The notes: a model not told the origin generated them from the letters alone. Counted from the first letter of the stretch, positions 1 through 5,595 are shown. The stretch is DNA of 6,047 nucleotides from Anaerolineaceae bacterium (GCA_003524305.1 DQHW01000042.1:31140-37186), one strand, 5' to 3'. Program-made: numbers and translations.

Positions 1-670
1 GATTCTTCTCGTATCCCAACAGCATCCCGGGTAATTTTTTGGCAGCCGGAGGGTACCGCTGTTCAAAACGCCGTTCAATGTTGAACTCGTCTCGTTGACT
101 GGGTGCGGCAGATTCCAACAACTCCATAAGGTCCAAAACGCGGTCCACCGCATAGCCCTGGATGAAACGCATCGCCGACAGTTTTTCTCCGCGCCGCTCT
201 CTGCACAACCCCACGTATAAGTTGGTCAATGCTTCACCCACCAACCATTCGGTTGACCGTTTTGGCTGTTCTTCTTTTTGTTTCTGCGGCAGTGCAATCT
301 TGTCTGATACACCTTCTGCTTTCCAAATTATCCGCCCGGCTGAAAAAACTGCTGTTTTCAATTCCTCTTCCTCAAATACGGCGAATTCACAAAACACGCC
401 GTCAGTAAACAGAAGTTTATAACCGTCTTGTGTATTCTGAAAACAATATCCCACTTCAGCAGCACCCTTTAACCAACTTAATTCTTCAAGGTATTGCGGC
501 TTGCATCCATTTTTAACGATTACAAAAAAATCGAGGTCAGAATACTGGTCCATGCGGTCAAGTTGAATACCCGCTGACCCCAGTCCGATCAATGCCAGGG
601 CTGAATCCTTTTGGGATAGCACATTGCCGATTTCATCAAGACGTCCCAAAATAAATTCCCTGGTGTTCAT
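1..670 (-). CDS. Nucleotidyltransferase, polymerase-beta-like fold (3' end missing)
   Basis: The reading frame opens at an ATG (668-670) and runs off the left edge without a stop, giving 223 residues. The N-terminal part carries the signature of the polymerase-beta nucleotidyltransferase superfamily: G31-S32, then twelve residues, then D45-L-D47 in the stretch DQYSDLDFFVIV. These two aspartates normally bind the metal ions. Glu95 (CEFAVF) is a plausible third carboxylate. The C-terminal part is helical and ends in an ERRFEQRYPPAAKKLPG stretch, which I recall from bacterial nucleotidyltransferases of about 260-280 residues, so perhaps 40 residues are missing. Such enzymes transfer a nucleotide, usually AMP, to a small molecule; lincosamide Lnu(B)-type and aminoglycoside AadK-type enzymes share this layout. 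The actual substrate cannot be read from sequence, and drug resistance is only a possibility. The start is supported by AAGGAGA at 675-681. The DinB gene lies 54 bases upstream with no terminator between, so the two are probably one transcript. Confidence 0.85.
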   Translation of the reverse strand, partial: MNTREFILGRLDEIGNVLSQKDSALALIGLGSAGIQLDRMDQYSDLDFFVIVKNGCKPQYLEELSWLKGAAEVGYCFQNTQDGYKLLFTDGVFCEFAVFEEEELKTAVFSAGRIIWKAEGVSDKIALPQKQKEEQPKRSTEWLVGEALTNLYVGLCRERRGEKLSAMRFIQGYAVDRVLDLMELLESAAPSQRDEFNIERRFEQRYPPAAKKLPGMLLGYEKN

Positions 671-724
671 ATCGTCTCCTTGCCAACATCCCTGGTAATC
701 ATCAGTATTCTATATCGATTATGC

Positions 725-1192
725 CTAGAGCACACACATCGCCTGCCGGATCTCACCCAGGTGATAGGCGCTGTGAACCACAAGTGCCATTGCAATACCC
801 ATGGTATCTTCGTCAGGCCAATCCTGTTTGGACTCAATCAGCATGCGGACACTCATGTAACTGAGTCTCAATTCAGTTTGAATTGCCTGCCATTCATCTG
901 AAGACACCGCGCTGACCGTCCGCCAAATTTCACCCCAATCCACATTGGGGGCATTGCGATCTTGCATAAAAAGTGATATTTTGTCGAGATAAAAAGACAC
1001 GTGTTTCACCTGGGCAGCCAGTGTGGCGCACTTGCCTCCCACCGGAATAGATGCTTCATCCGATGTGATGCCCGCCAGTGTTTCAAACATGGATGTGTTC
1101 TTATCAAGAAAAATGCCTTGTACATTTTCGAAAGCCTCTTCCAACAACATGAGGATCGCTTTTGTGAAGTGCTCAGATTGAATGGTAGTCAT
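725..1192 (-). CDS. DinB-family (DinB/YfiT four-helix) protein
   Basis: A complete 155-residue protein, the usual length for the DinB/YfiT-like four-helix-bundle superfamily. The three metal-ligand histidines expected for the family are visible: His64 in QVKHVSFYLD (end of helix 2) and the pair His140 and His144 in VVHSAYHLGEIRQ (last helix). A WP segment (SKQDWPDEDT, before the last helix) is also typical. Members bind Zn or Ni and include thiol-S-transferases (bacillithiol, mycothiol and glutathione types) as well as many proteins of unknown function; the fold alone does not give the substrate. The original DinB is DNA-damage-induced in Bacillus, but no LexA-type box was recognised here. 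The start is supported by AAGGAG about seven bases upstream of the ATG. The gene probably leads a two-gene transcript with the nucleotidyltransferase downstream. Confidence 0.85.
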   Translation of the reverse strand: MTTIQSEHFTKAILMLLEEAFENVQGIFLDKNTSMFETLAGITSDEASIPVGGKCATLAAQVKHVSFYLDKISLFMQDRNAPNVDWGEIWRTVSAVSSDEWQAIQTELRLSYMSVRMLIESKQDWPDEDTMGIAMALVVHSAYHLGEIRQAMCVL

Positions 1193-1326
1193 AATATTTC
1201 TCCTTGAAACAAATAGTGTTTTAAGAAATTATTGTTGTGTATTAAACCCAAAAATATTTTTGTGCAAAATCAAGCACACACCAATAATGTCAAAATGCTT
1301 CGTTTAGGTCTCGTTAGCCCATTATT

Positions 1327-1725
1327 TTACCTGCTCAACAAGTAATCAATGATAATTTGTTTTTCTTCTTCACTGATTTTTGCACCATATCCAATCATGC
1401 GGTCAAGTGTTATGTTCCATTCTTCGCGTGTTTTGCTTACCGCGTAGACCCGGGCAATACTGTGATGATTTTGCAGCTTCTCTAGAATTAATGCTTCCAC
1501 GTCAGCCGCTGGTGTTTCAGTAACTTGTGTTTCACTGACTGGTGTTTCAGTAGCTGTTGTTTCACCCGATGGCATGATCGTCTGAGTTTCTACAATCACT
1601 GTTGCCACTTCTTCGGTAACAGCCACACTGGCAGGCTGAGTTTCAATTGTAGTTGGCGCGCAAGCCGCGATCCCGACGAGGACAATCAGCATAATTCTGA
1701 ATTTTAATAATCTTGAACGTTTCAT
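1327..1725 (-). CDS. Lipoprotein with a cytochrome-c-like C-terminal domain lacking the haem motif
   Basis: A 132-residue predicted lipoprotein. Residues 1-21 form a signal peptide (KRSRLLKFR, then a hydrophobic core) ending in the lipobox I-A-A-C, so Cys22 would be lipidated and the protein anchored outside the membrane. Residues 23-75 are a Thr/Glu/Pro-rich linker with a five-residue repeat (ETATE-like units such as ETPVS and ETQVT). Residues 76-132 resemble the small haem-binding domain of the quinohemoprotein amine dehydrogenase alpha-subunit type: a helix, then RVYAVSKTREEW, then TLDRMIGYGAKISEEEK, then IIDYLL. In that family the first helix carries C-x-x-C-H; here the same place reads L84-Q-N-H87-H88, so both cysteines are gone while the histidine and the possible axial Met110 remain. 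It probably does not bind haem covalently. An upstream in-frame ATG at 1833 would put 36 charged residues before the signal peptide; the start at 1725 is preferred because CAGGAG (1734-1739) lies eight bases before it. Confidence 0.75.
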   Translation of the reverse strand: MKRSRLLKFRIMLIVLVGIAACAPTTIETQPASVAVTEEVATVIVETQTIMPSGETTATETPVSETQVTETPAADVEALILEKLQNHHSIARVYAVSKTREEWNITLDRMIGYGAKISEEEKQIIIDYLLSR

Positions 1726-1733
1726 TGAATTAA

Positions 1734-1739
1734 CTCCTG
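1734..1739 (-). promoter_or_regulatory. Ribosome binding site deciding the lipoprotein start
   Basis: On the minus strand this reads CAGGAG, eight bases before the ATG at 1723-1725. It decides between that ATG, which puts the signal peptide at the N-terminus, and the longer in-frame alternative beginning at 1833. Confidence 0.7.
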
Positions 1740-1750
1740 AATTTGGAAAA

Positions 1751-1778
1751 ATTCTAATTGATTTCTTTTCAGAATCAA
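1751..1778 (-). promoter_or_regulatory. Candidate sigma-70-type promoter of the lipoprotein gene
   Basis: On the minus strand a -35-like TTGATT (1773-1778) is followed after 16 bases by a -10-like TAGAAT (1751-1756, five of six consensus positions). This would start RNA near 1744, about 20 bases before the ATG. The -35 element is also one arm of a perfect six-base inverted repeat (TTGATT at 1758-1763, AATCAA at 1773-1778), which could be an operator or chance. AT-rich DNA gives many false promoters, so this is only a candidate. Confidence 0.4.
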
Positions 1779-1856
1779 CTTTTATGCATAGTTCTCGATA
1801 ATTGATAAAAAAACGTCTTCCAAAAATCCTCAAGAAGGCGCTTTTAGTAATTACTT

Positions 1857-2405
1857 TTACATGATCTCACCAAACATTTTATTTTCGCGAGTCTTTCTGA
1901 GAAACAATTCCAGGCGCTTTTGAAAAATATCGGGCTGTTTACGAACGCGAACGATATTTCCAATGCGGATTCTTTTATAAAGCTCAGGGAAAGCAAGAAA
2001 ATTCTGCCAGGTCTGTAAATCAGCTTGAAGCGCTTCAAGGATATCTTCCGGAATTTGAAAGGCATCAGGCGAAAGGTCAGGGAGCACTTTCAATCCTGCT
2101 TCAGTCATTTTTCCAGTCTGGATCAATCTCCTCGCTCGTTCTTTATTAAGTTCGGTCCAGTTGCTATTAAACCGCCGCGGTGAGAATCGCTGCGCGGTAT
2201 TCTCTGAATCAATTTTCTTGGTAGTACTGTCAATCCATCCGAAACAGATTGCTTCTTCTACGGCTTCTACATATGAAACAGCAGCCTTGACGATCCGTTT
2301 TCGATTGCAAACCAGCCAGATTTCTTTCTTGGTGGCGTGGTTTTCAAAAAGCCACTGACGCCATTCTTTTCGATTTGCCGCAAACAAGGTTTCAGAAATT
2401 TGCAT
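1857..2405 (-). CDS. YdeI/OmpD-associated (OmdA) family protein
   Basis: A complete 182-residue protein recognised as a member of the YdeI/OmdA family (often named bacteriocin-protection, YdeI/OmpD-associated protein). Diagnostic stretches are W30-L-V near the N-terminus, SYVEAVEEAICFGWIDS (44-60), the K63-K-I-D66 segment, RFSPRRFNSNWTELNKER (73-90), and R92-R-L followed by GKMTEAGL. The C-terminal third carries an LQADLQTWQNFLAFPE stretch, then a basic segment (KRIRIGNIVRVRK), as usual for the family. Length is normal (about 180-200). The family name comes from links in enterobacteria to resistance against cationic peptides and to OmpD; the biochemical activity is not established, and such a role here is only an analogy. 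No signal peptide or membrane helix is seen, so it is probably cytoplasmic. The ribosome binding site is weak (a GATGAG-like stretch), but no better start is visible. The gene stands alone, 131 bases before the lipoprotein. Confidence 0.85.
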   Translation of the reverse strand: MQISETLFAANRKEWRQWLFENHATKKEIWLVCNRKRIVKAAVSYVEAVEEAICFGWIDSTTKKIDSENTAQRFSPRRFNSNWTELNKERARRLIQTGKMTEAGLKVLPDLSPDAFQIPEDILEALQADLQTWQNFLAFPELYKRIRIGNIVRVRKQPDIFQKRLELFLRKTRENKMFGEIM

Positions 2406-2475
2406 ATTATTTCATCTCATCAAAGAAACGGGTTTCGATAATTTATAAAGAAACTCAACCTGGAATTTTTTAATC

Positions 2476-2520
2476 AAAAATAAAACCGCAGGGTTCGGTC
2501 ACCGCGGACCCTCCCGACCC
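2476..2520 (-). terminator. Probable intrinsic terminator (complex hairpin) after the methyltransferase-like gene
   Basis: On the minus strand a GC-rich stretch is followed by TTTTATTTTT (2476-2485). Two alternative stems can be drawn: GGGTCGG (2514-2520) with CCG-A-ACCC (2491-2498, one bulge), or CCGC (2504-2507) with GCGG (2486-2489) directly before the T-tract. Either fits rho-independent termination of the gene ending at 2621, about 100 bases away. On the plus strand the longer stem is also followed by GTTTTT, so it could work in both directions, though no plus-strand gene is nearby. Confidence 0.5.
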
Positions 2521-2620
2521 GTTTTTGCAAAACAAGCAACTCTTTTGTTGGAGATATTTTATCTTACTTGTGTTTAATATTAATTAGAAAACTGCCAAAT
2601 TCATATAACAATTTACCCCT

Positions 2621-3106
2621 CTACTTACGCCCGATCCAGCGGCGGACGGTCGCCGTGTATTCAAGATACTGGTCGCCAAACCTGGCGGCAAGATATTTTT
2701 CTTCCGGCATGATCAAAAGTATATGGCAGGCCACCCCAGCCGGGACGAGTAGGATAAACGCCCAGGTGATCCTGAACACCAGGGCAATCCCGGTTAGAAA
2801 CAGGAAACCGCCAAGATAGAGCGGATTTCGCGAATAAGAAAAAACACCATTGGTGATGATCTTGTTTGTTGTAAGACCAGGATCAGTTGGTTGATCAAGT
2901 CTCGCGAATTCCCGCCTTGCAAGAGACACAAAAAGAACTCCAGCAACAATCAACACAATCCCGACGGCCAGTATAATCGGCATCAAACTTGTGGATGGAA
3001 AAGGGATCGGCAGGCCAAGCTGCAGCCCGATTGCCGCAAGAAACGGAAGCCCCACAACCACTTCAAATATCTGCCAGCCTTTTTGATGTGCAGCCTCATT
3101 TGTCAT
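2621..3106 (-). CDS. Isoprenylcysteine carboxyl methyltransferase (ICMT)-like membrane protein
   Basis: A complete 161-residue integral membrane protein of the ICMT/phospholipid methyltransferase superfamily. Hydrophobic segments lie at about residues 13-32, 42-62 and 98-132 (the last probably a helical hairpin). The conserved C-terminal half is clear: TNGVFSYSRNPLYLGG (85-100) with the S-R-N-P-x-Y motif, then P134-E135-E136, then F143-G-D-Q-Y147-L-E-Y150. In characterised relatives these regions bind S-adenosylmethionine. Bacterial members methylate varied or unknown acceptors, and since bacteria generally lack prenylated CaaX proteins the real substrate is probably a lipid or small molecule. 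There is no clear Shine-Dalgarno sequence before the ATG. The gene starts 66 bases after the DUF3788 stop on the same strand, so co-transcription with DUF3788 is possible. Confidence 0.85.
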   Translation of the reverse strand: MTNEAAHQKGWQIFEVVVGLPFLAAIGLQLGLPIPFPSTSLMPIILAVGIVLIVAGVLFVSLARREFARLDQPTDPGLTTNKIITNGVFSYSRNPLYLGGFLFLTGIALVFRITWAFILLVPAGVACHILLIMPEEKYLAARFGDQYLEYTATVRRWIGRK

Positions 3107-3172
3107 ATCTTGAACCGACCATCGCTATCTGATATCCAATTTTCTATCCTGTCGGCAGTCGCAGACAAAGCA

Positions 3173-3598
3173 TTACTTGAGCAATATTTTTAACTGCATT
3201 ACTTTTTCAAAATCTGCGAGCACTTCTCTGTCGCGGACTTCGAAAATGCAAGCTCTTGACTTGCCCATGCTGCGAGATTGACTAAATTTATTTTTGAGCG
3301 CTTCGCTGATCTCCAACGCATACACCTGGTCCAGATTCTTTTCTGGCATGTAGATGGCCGCCTGCATGTAACCCTTCCACGCAGACATCCACACGATGGT
3401 TTTTTTCTTTTTCTGCACCTTGCACAGCCAGGCTTTTCCATCATGGTAATAGCGCCAGATTGGCTCCATTAGATTGACCTCATATAAATGGAGCAGGTCA
3501 ACGTAAGCAGAATAAGCTTCACCCAGCACATTCTTTAATACATCCGCATCGGGATACACCGCTTCATCTTTGAGTTCGATTGTGTTGATTGTTTCCAT
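3173..3598 (-). CDS. DUF3788 family protein
   Basis: A complete 141-residue protein that I recognise as DUF3788. The core pattern is W48-R-Y-Y-H-D-G-K-A-W57-L, then a lysine-rich turn (KKKKTIVW), then MSAWKGYMQAAIYMPEK (71-87), then LEISEALKNKF, and a C-terminal helix ending in basic residues. The family is about 130-145 residues long and usually annotated as hypothetical; no enzymatic residues are obvious. The alternating beta pattern with conserved aromatic residues suggests a small ligand- or nucleic-acid-binding domain, but that is speculation. It is probably cytoplasmic, with no signal peptide or membrane helix. The start is strongly supported by GGAGGGA (3606-3612) seven bases before the ATG. 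The methyltransferase-like gene follows 66 bases downstream; the acetyltransferase gene upstream ends 126 bases away. Confidence 0.8.
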   Translation of the reverse strand: METINTIELKDEAVYPDADVLKNVLGEAYSAYVDLLHLYEVNLMEPIWRYYHDGKAWLCKVQKKKKTIVWMSAWKGYMQAAIYMPEKNLDQVYALEISEALKNKFSQSRSMGKSRACIFEVRDREVLADFEKVMQLKILLK

Positions 3599-3724
3599 GA
3601 ATTTTTCCCTCCAATTTATCTCATAAGTCGTAGGGTGTGGTCGCCACGGATCATTACACCATTACTTTGCCCATGTAGTGAATCCGTCTTCCCTCATACT
3701 CTTGGGCAGAAGACCCACCAATCA

Positions 3725-4246
3725 TTATTCACCCATTGCAAAAAACGCTTTGTGAAACTCCACCTTACCCTTTGGCATTTTGCCGTCAAACGATAAGGCA
3801 AAAAACGCTTCGGCAGGTACACCTTCAAGCGTGAATTCATCCGTGTTTACAAACCCGAACCTGCCGTAATACTCAGGATGCCCCACCAGGCAGCAACCAT
3901 TTGCCCCCAAAGCCTTCAAACGCGTCAGACCTTCCTTGATCAATGCTGCGCCGATTCCCTTGCGCTGGTGCTCCGGCAGCACAGAGACTGGCCCCAACCC
4001 GTACCAATCAGTCGTACCGTCAGAAAGCGTCACCGGCGAGAATGCGATATGCCCCACCACTTGCCCATCCAATTCAGCCACCAGTGAGATCGTCAATACT
4101 TTTGCCGCTCTCAGACCCAAGACCACGAACTGCTCGGTGTGGTCGCTGATCTCAAGCGTTTCAAAGGCCTTGGCAGTTAACGCGGTGATCTCCGCGCAGT
4201 CATATTCCGTTTCGTCGCGAATCAAAATATCAATCTTTTCCACCAT
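3725..4246 (-). CDS. GNAT-family N-acetyltransferase (YhbS-like)
   Basis: A GNAT acetyltransferase of 173 residues from the ATG at 4244-4246. Acetyl-CoA-binding motif A is clear: the strand GLGPVSVLPEHQ is followed by Q94-R95-K96-G97-I98-G99, then the helix AALIKEGLTRLKALGA. Motif B follows as CCLVGHPEYYGRFGF, with the G-x-P-E-Y-Y-x-R-F-G-F pattern typical of the YhbS-like (COG3153) group. The N-terminal IRDETEYDCAEITALTAKAF stretch is the usual first strand and helix. The enzyme would transfer acetyl from acetyl-CoA to an amine; the substrate is unknown. The start is uncertain: an in-frame TTG at 4258 would add four residues, and a GTG immediately after the ATG (4241-4243) lies at a better distance from the upstream GAGG. 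All choices leave the domain whole. The remnant of a second acetyltransferase ends at 4269, just upstream. Confidence 0.88.
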   Translation of the reverse strand: MVEKIDILIRDETEYDCAEITALTAKAFETLEISDHTEQFVVLGLRAAKVLTISLVAELDGQVVGHIAFSPVTLSDGTTDWYGLGPVSVLPEHQRKGIGAALIKEGLTRLKALGANGCCLVGHPEYYGRFGFVNTDEFTLEGVPAEAFFALSFDGKMPKGKVEFHKAFFAMGE

Positions 4247-4268
4247 GACCTCATTCAATAACCAAATT

Positions 4269-4397
4269 TTACTCCATGACCTTCCGATTATGCACCCCGG
4301 TGTATTTCAACCGAAAGCCCACGTTTTCATAAAGGGACCGCGCACCTGCCATTTCATCATGCACAATCAAAATGATTTTTGGCAGCTTCTGACTTCT
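4269..4397 (-). pseudogene. C-terminal remnant of a second GNAT acetyltransferase
   Basis: Reading the minus strand from about 4397 to a TAA at 4269-4271 gives 42 residues that look like the end of a GNAT acetyltransferase. The segment KLPKIILIVHDEMAGARSLY is followed by ENVGFRL, matching the common pattern of a beta strand, then N/M-x-x-A-x-x-L-Y-E-x-x-G-F. The catalytic-core motif A that should precede it is absent: upstream the DNA codes, in another frame, for the membrane protein ending at 4367, so the first three quarters of the acetyltransferase have been lost. It overlaps the last ten codons of that gene. No start codon with a ribosome binding site serves this frame, so it is probably untranslated. 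The left limit is the stop codon; the right limit is where similarity fades. It could instead be a rare frame coincidence, but the motif match over about 25 residues makes this unlikely. Confidence 0.6.
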
Positions 4398-4906
4398 AAA
4401 AACAACAATAAGCTGAATACAATTTCAACCGCAACCATCAACCCGGCCACAACACTTGGAGCAAAATTTAAGCCTGTGATCAAAACGGCAATCGGAATAA
4501 TAATGGACAAAACCAAATAACTTTTCGATTTATAAAGCCAACCATAAGGCAGCAGATGCGCTCCAAATATCATTGCTAAAACCATAACCATTTTTTCTGG
4601 CACGGCATTGTATATCCACATTGCAATAAGCAAATAAAGCATTTGATTTACTGAAAAAAGTATTCCTAAATTAGTCAGCGGATTATCTTTGTTTGAAAAA
4701 TCCACTTTAATCAGTTTTGAAATCATAAATGCCAGGGGAACGAGGGGAGCAGTAAAGCAAAAAGTGAGCAGGTTTTTTGTTAAAATCGGTAAAGTGGACA
4801 GGTGAATGACCAGTACACCGGTCCAAATAATGATCGAAGCCAGGATAAAATGCAGCCCTTTCTTCTGCTTTATGGCGCTGTCAGATCGCATTTCGTCAAG
4901 ATTCAT
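4367..4906 (-). CDS. Six-helix integral membrane protein, probably DUF7010 family
   Basis: A complete 179-residue, strongly hydrophobic protein with about six membrane helices at residues 18-38, 45-64, 79-99, 106-124, 129-148 and 150-171. The N-terminus MNLDEMRSDSAIKQKKGLHF is polar and probably cytoplasmic. Conserved-looking loops are DFSNKDNP (69-76) and GAHLLPYGWLY (115-125), with AVPEKMV between. From memory this pattern matches proteins annotated as DUF7010; function is unknown and no transport or catalytic motif is evident. The last residues (EVRSCQKSF, after the final helix) are read from DNA that in another frame encodes an acetyltransferase remnant, so the original C-terminal tail may have been replaced by a recombination event without harming the membrane domain. 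AAGGAAG before the ATG supports the start. A strong terminator at 5046-5078 separates it from the upstream gene, so it needs its own promoter; a TATAAT at 4942-4947 is a candidate -10, but no well-spaced -35 is seen. Confidence 0.75.
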   Translation of the reverse strand: MNLDEMRSDSAIKQKKGLHFILASIIIWTGVLVIHLSTLPILTKNLLTFCFTAPLVPLAFMISKLIKVDFSNKDNPLTNLGILFSVNQMLYLLIAMWIYNAVPEKMVMVLAMIFGAHLLPYGWLYKSKSYLVLSIIIPIAVLITGLNFAPSVVAGLMVAVEIVFSLLLFLEVRSCQKSF

Positions 4907-5045
4907 GTTACTTCCTTAATAACTTAATTGTTTTTCTCATGATTATAATTCCGATTCGAGGTCAACCTGGTTTAATACATCACATCGAGAACAACCATTT
5001 GTACAAGAAATAAGTTACTGGGTTGTAACCATCAAGCCATACAAC

Positions 5046-5078
5046 AAAAAAGTGCCCGTCCATTTTGGAAAGGCACTT
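5046..5078 (-). terminator. Intrinsic terminator of the DUF1801 gene
   Basis: On the minus strand a perfect seven-base stem AAGTGCC (5072-5078) and GGCACTT (5050-5056) encloses a 15-base loop that can itself pair (TCCA with TGGA), followed by further T residues (5046-5049). It lies 35 bases beyond the DUF1801 stop codon at 5113, the classic arrangement of a rho-independent terminator. Confidence 0.85.
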
Positions 5079-5112
5079 CTAAATTTCTACTGCTTATTTT
5101 TACTTACCTGAT

Positions 5113-5595
5113 TTATCCCACTGCCTTTCTCACTTGTTCAATGATCCTCGTTTCGGCTTCCGTTGTCAACCTGACCAGTGCGAAAGAGGAGGGCCACATG
5201 ACACCTTCATCAAGTTTCGCCTTGTCACTAAAGCCAAGTGTTGAATACCTAGCGTTGAATTTCTGAGCGTTTTGGAAAAAGCAAATGACATTGCCGTCTT
5301 TGTCGGCATAAGCAGGCATTCCATACCAGGTTTTCGCCGAGAGACTGGGTGCATTGGCTTTGATAATCTCGTGAAGTTTGGCAGCCATACTGCGATCAGG
5401 TTCGGGCATGGCAGCAATAGCAGCGAGTGCGGCATTCTCCCCTTCAGCCTTATTCTTGCTCGCACGCTCTTCTGCTTTAAGCTCTTTAGCTCGTTCCTTC
5501 ATGGCTGCTTTTTCCGCGTCAGAGAATCCTTGTGAAGTCTTATTTTTCATACCGGTTCCACCAGTAGTTTTTTGCGTTTCCTCATTTGTACTCAT
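5113..5595 (-). CDS. DUF1801 (YdhG-like) domain protein
   Basis: A complete 160-residue protein. Residues 1-53 form a highly charged, probably helical N-terminal extension (FSDAEKAAMKERAKELKAEE) of a kind often seen before this domain. Residues 54-160 match DUF1801 (YdhG family, frataxin-like fold): LAAIAAMPEPDRSMAAKLH, then P83-x-L-S-A-K-T-W-Y-G-M-P-A-Y96, then VICFFQNAQKFNARYSTLGF, then M133-W-P-S-S-F-A-L. The family includes proteins annotated as iron chaperones, but direct evidence of function is thin; no metal-binding cluster stands out here apart from the conserved aromatic and acidic residues. It is cytoplasmic by appearance. The start is supported by AAGGAG (5602-5607); an internal in-frame ATG at residue 16 is less well supported. 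It has its own promoter facing the divergent MarR gene and its own terminator, so it is a single-gene unit, probably controlled by MarR. Confidence 0.88.
   Translation of the reverse strand: MSTNEETQKTTGGTGMKNKTSQGFSDAEKAAMKERAKELKAEERASKNKAEGENAALAAIAAMPEPDRSMAAKLHEIIKANAPSLSAKTWYGMPAYADKDGNVICFFQNAQKFNARYSTLGFSDKAKLDEGVMWPSSFALVRLTTEAETRIIEQVRKAVG

Noticed and set aside
1250..1278. A 12-base palindrome (A5-TA-T5) and a TGTGC/GCACA hairpin after the lipoprotein gene, as a terminator.
   Set aside because: The stem is only five bases and is followed on the minus strand by A residues before the T-run, so it does not fit an intrinsic terminator well; the palindrome is simple AT-rich sequence.
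1193..1326. A GTTAGCC sequence near 1313 and GGCTAAC on the other strand, suggesting an integron attC site.
   Set aside because: It departs from the GTTRRRY core, and no matching partner core at the usual spacing was found; the remaining gaps also lack convincing core pairs (an ACTCAAC at 2453 has no complementary partner).
1844..2065. An open frame on the minus strand overlapping the YdeI-family gene.
   Set aside because: It is a frame shadow of the well-recognised YdeI/OmdA gene, with no ribosome site and no family resemblance.
2574..2583. Ten-base palindrome TTAATATTAA as an operator.
   Set aside because: It lies downstream of the methyltransferase-like gene in AT-rich DNA with no promoter nearby, and such palindromes are common by chance.
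3936..4520. A 194-codon open frame on the plus strand.
   Set aside because: It lies antisense to the GNAT gene, the GNAT remnant and the membrane-protein end, all supported by clear motifs; its translation has no recognisable domain and low-complexity composition.
4942..4965. TTGACC with TATAAT as a promoter for the six-helix membrane-protein gene.
   Set aside because: The spacer is only 12 bases, too short for a normal sigma-70 promoter; only the -10-like box is worth keeping as a candidate.
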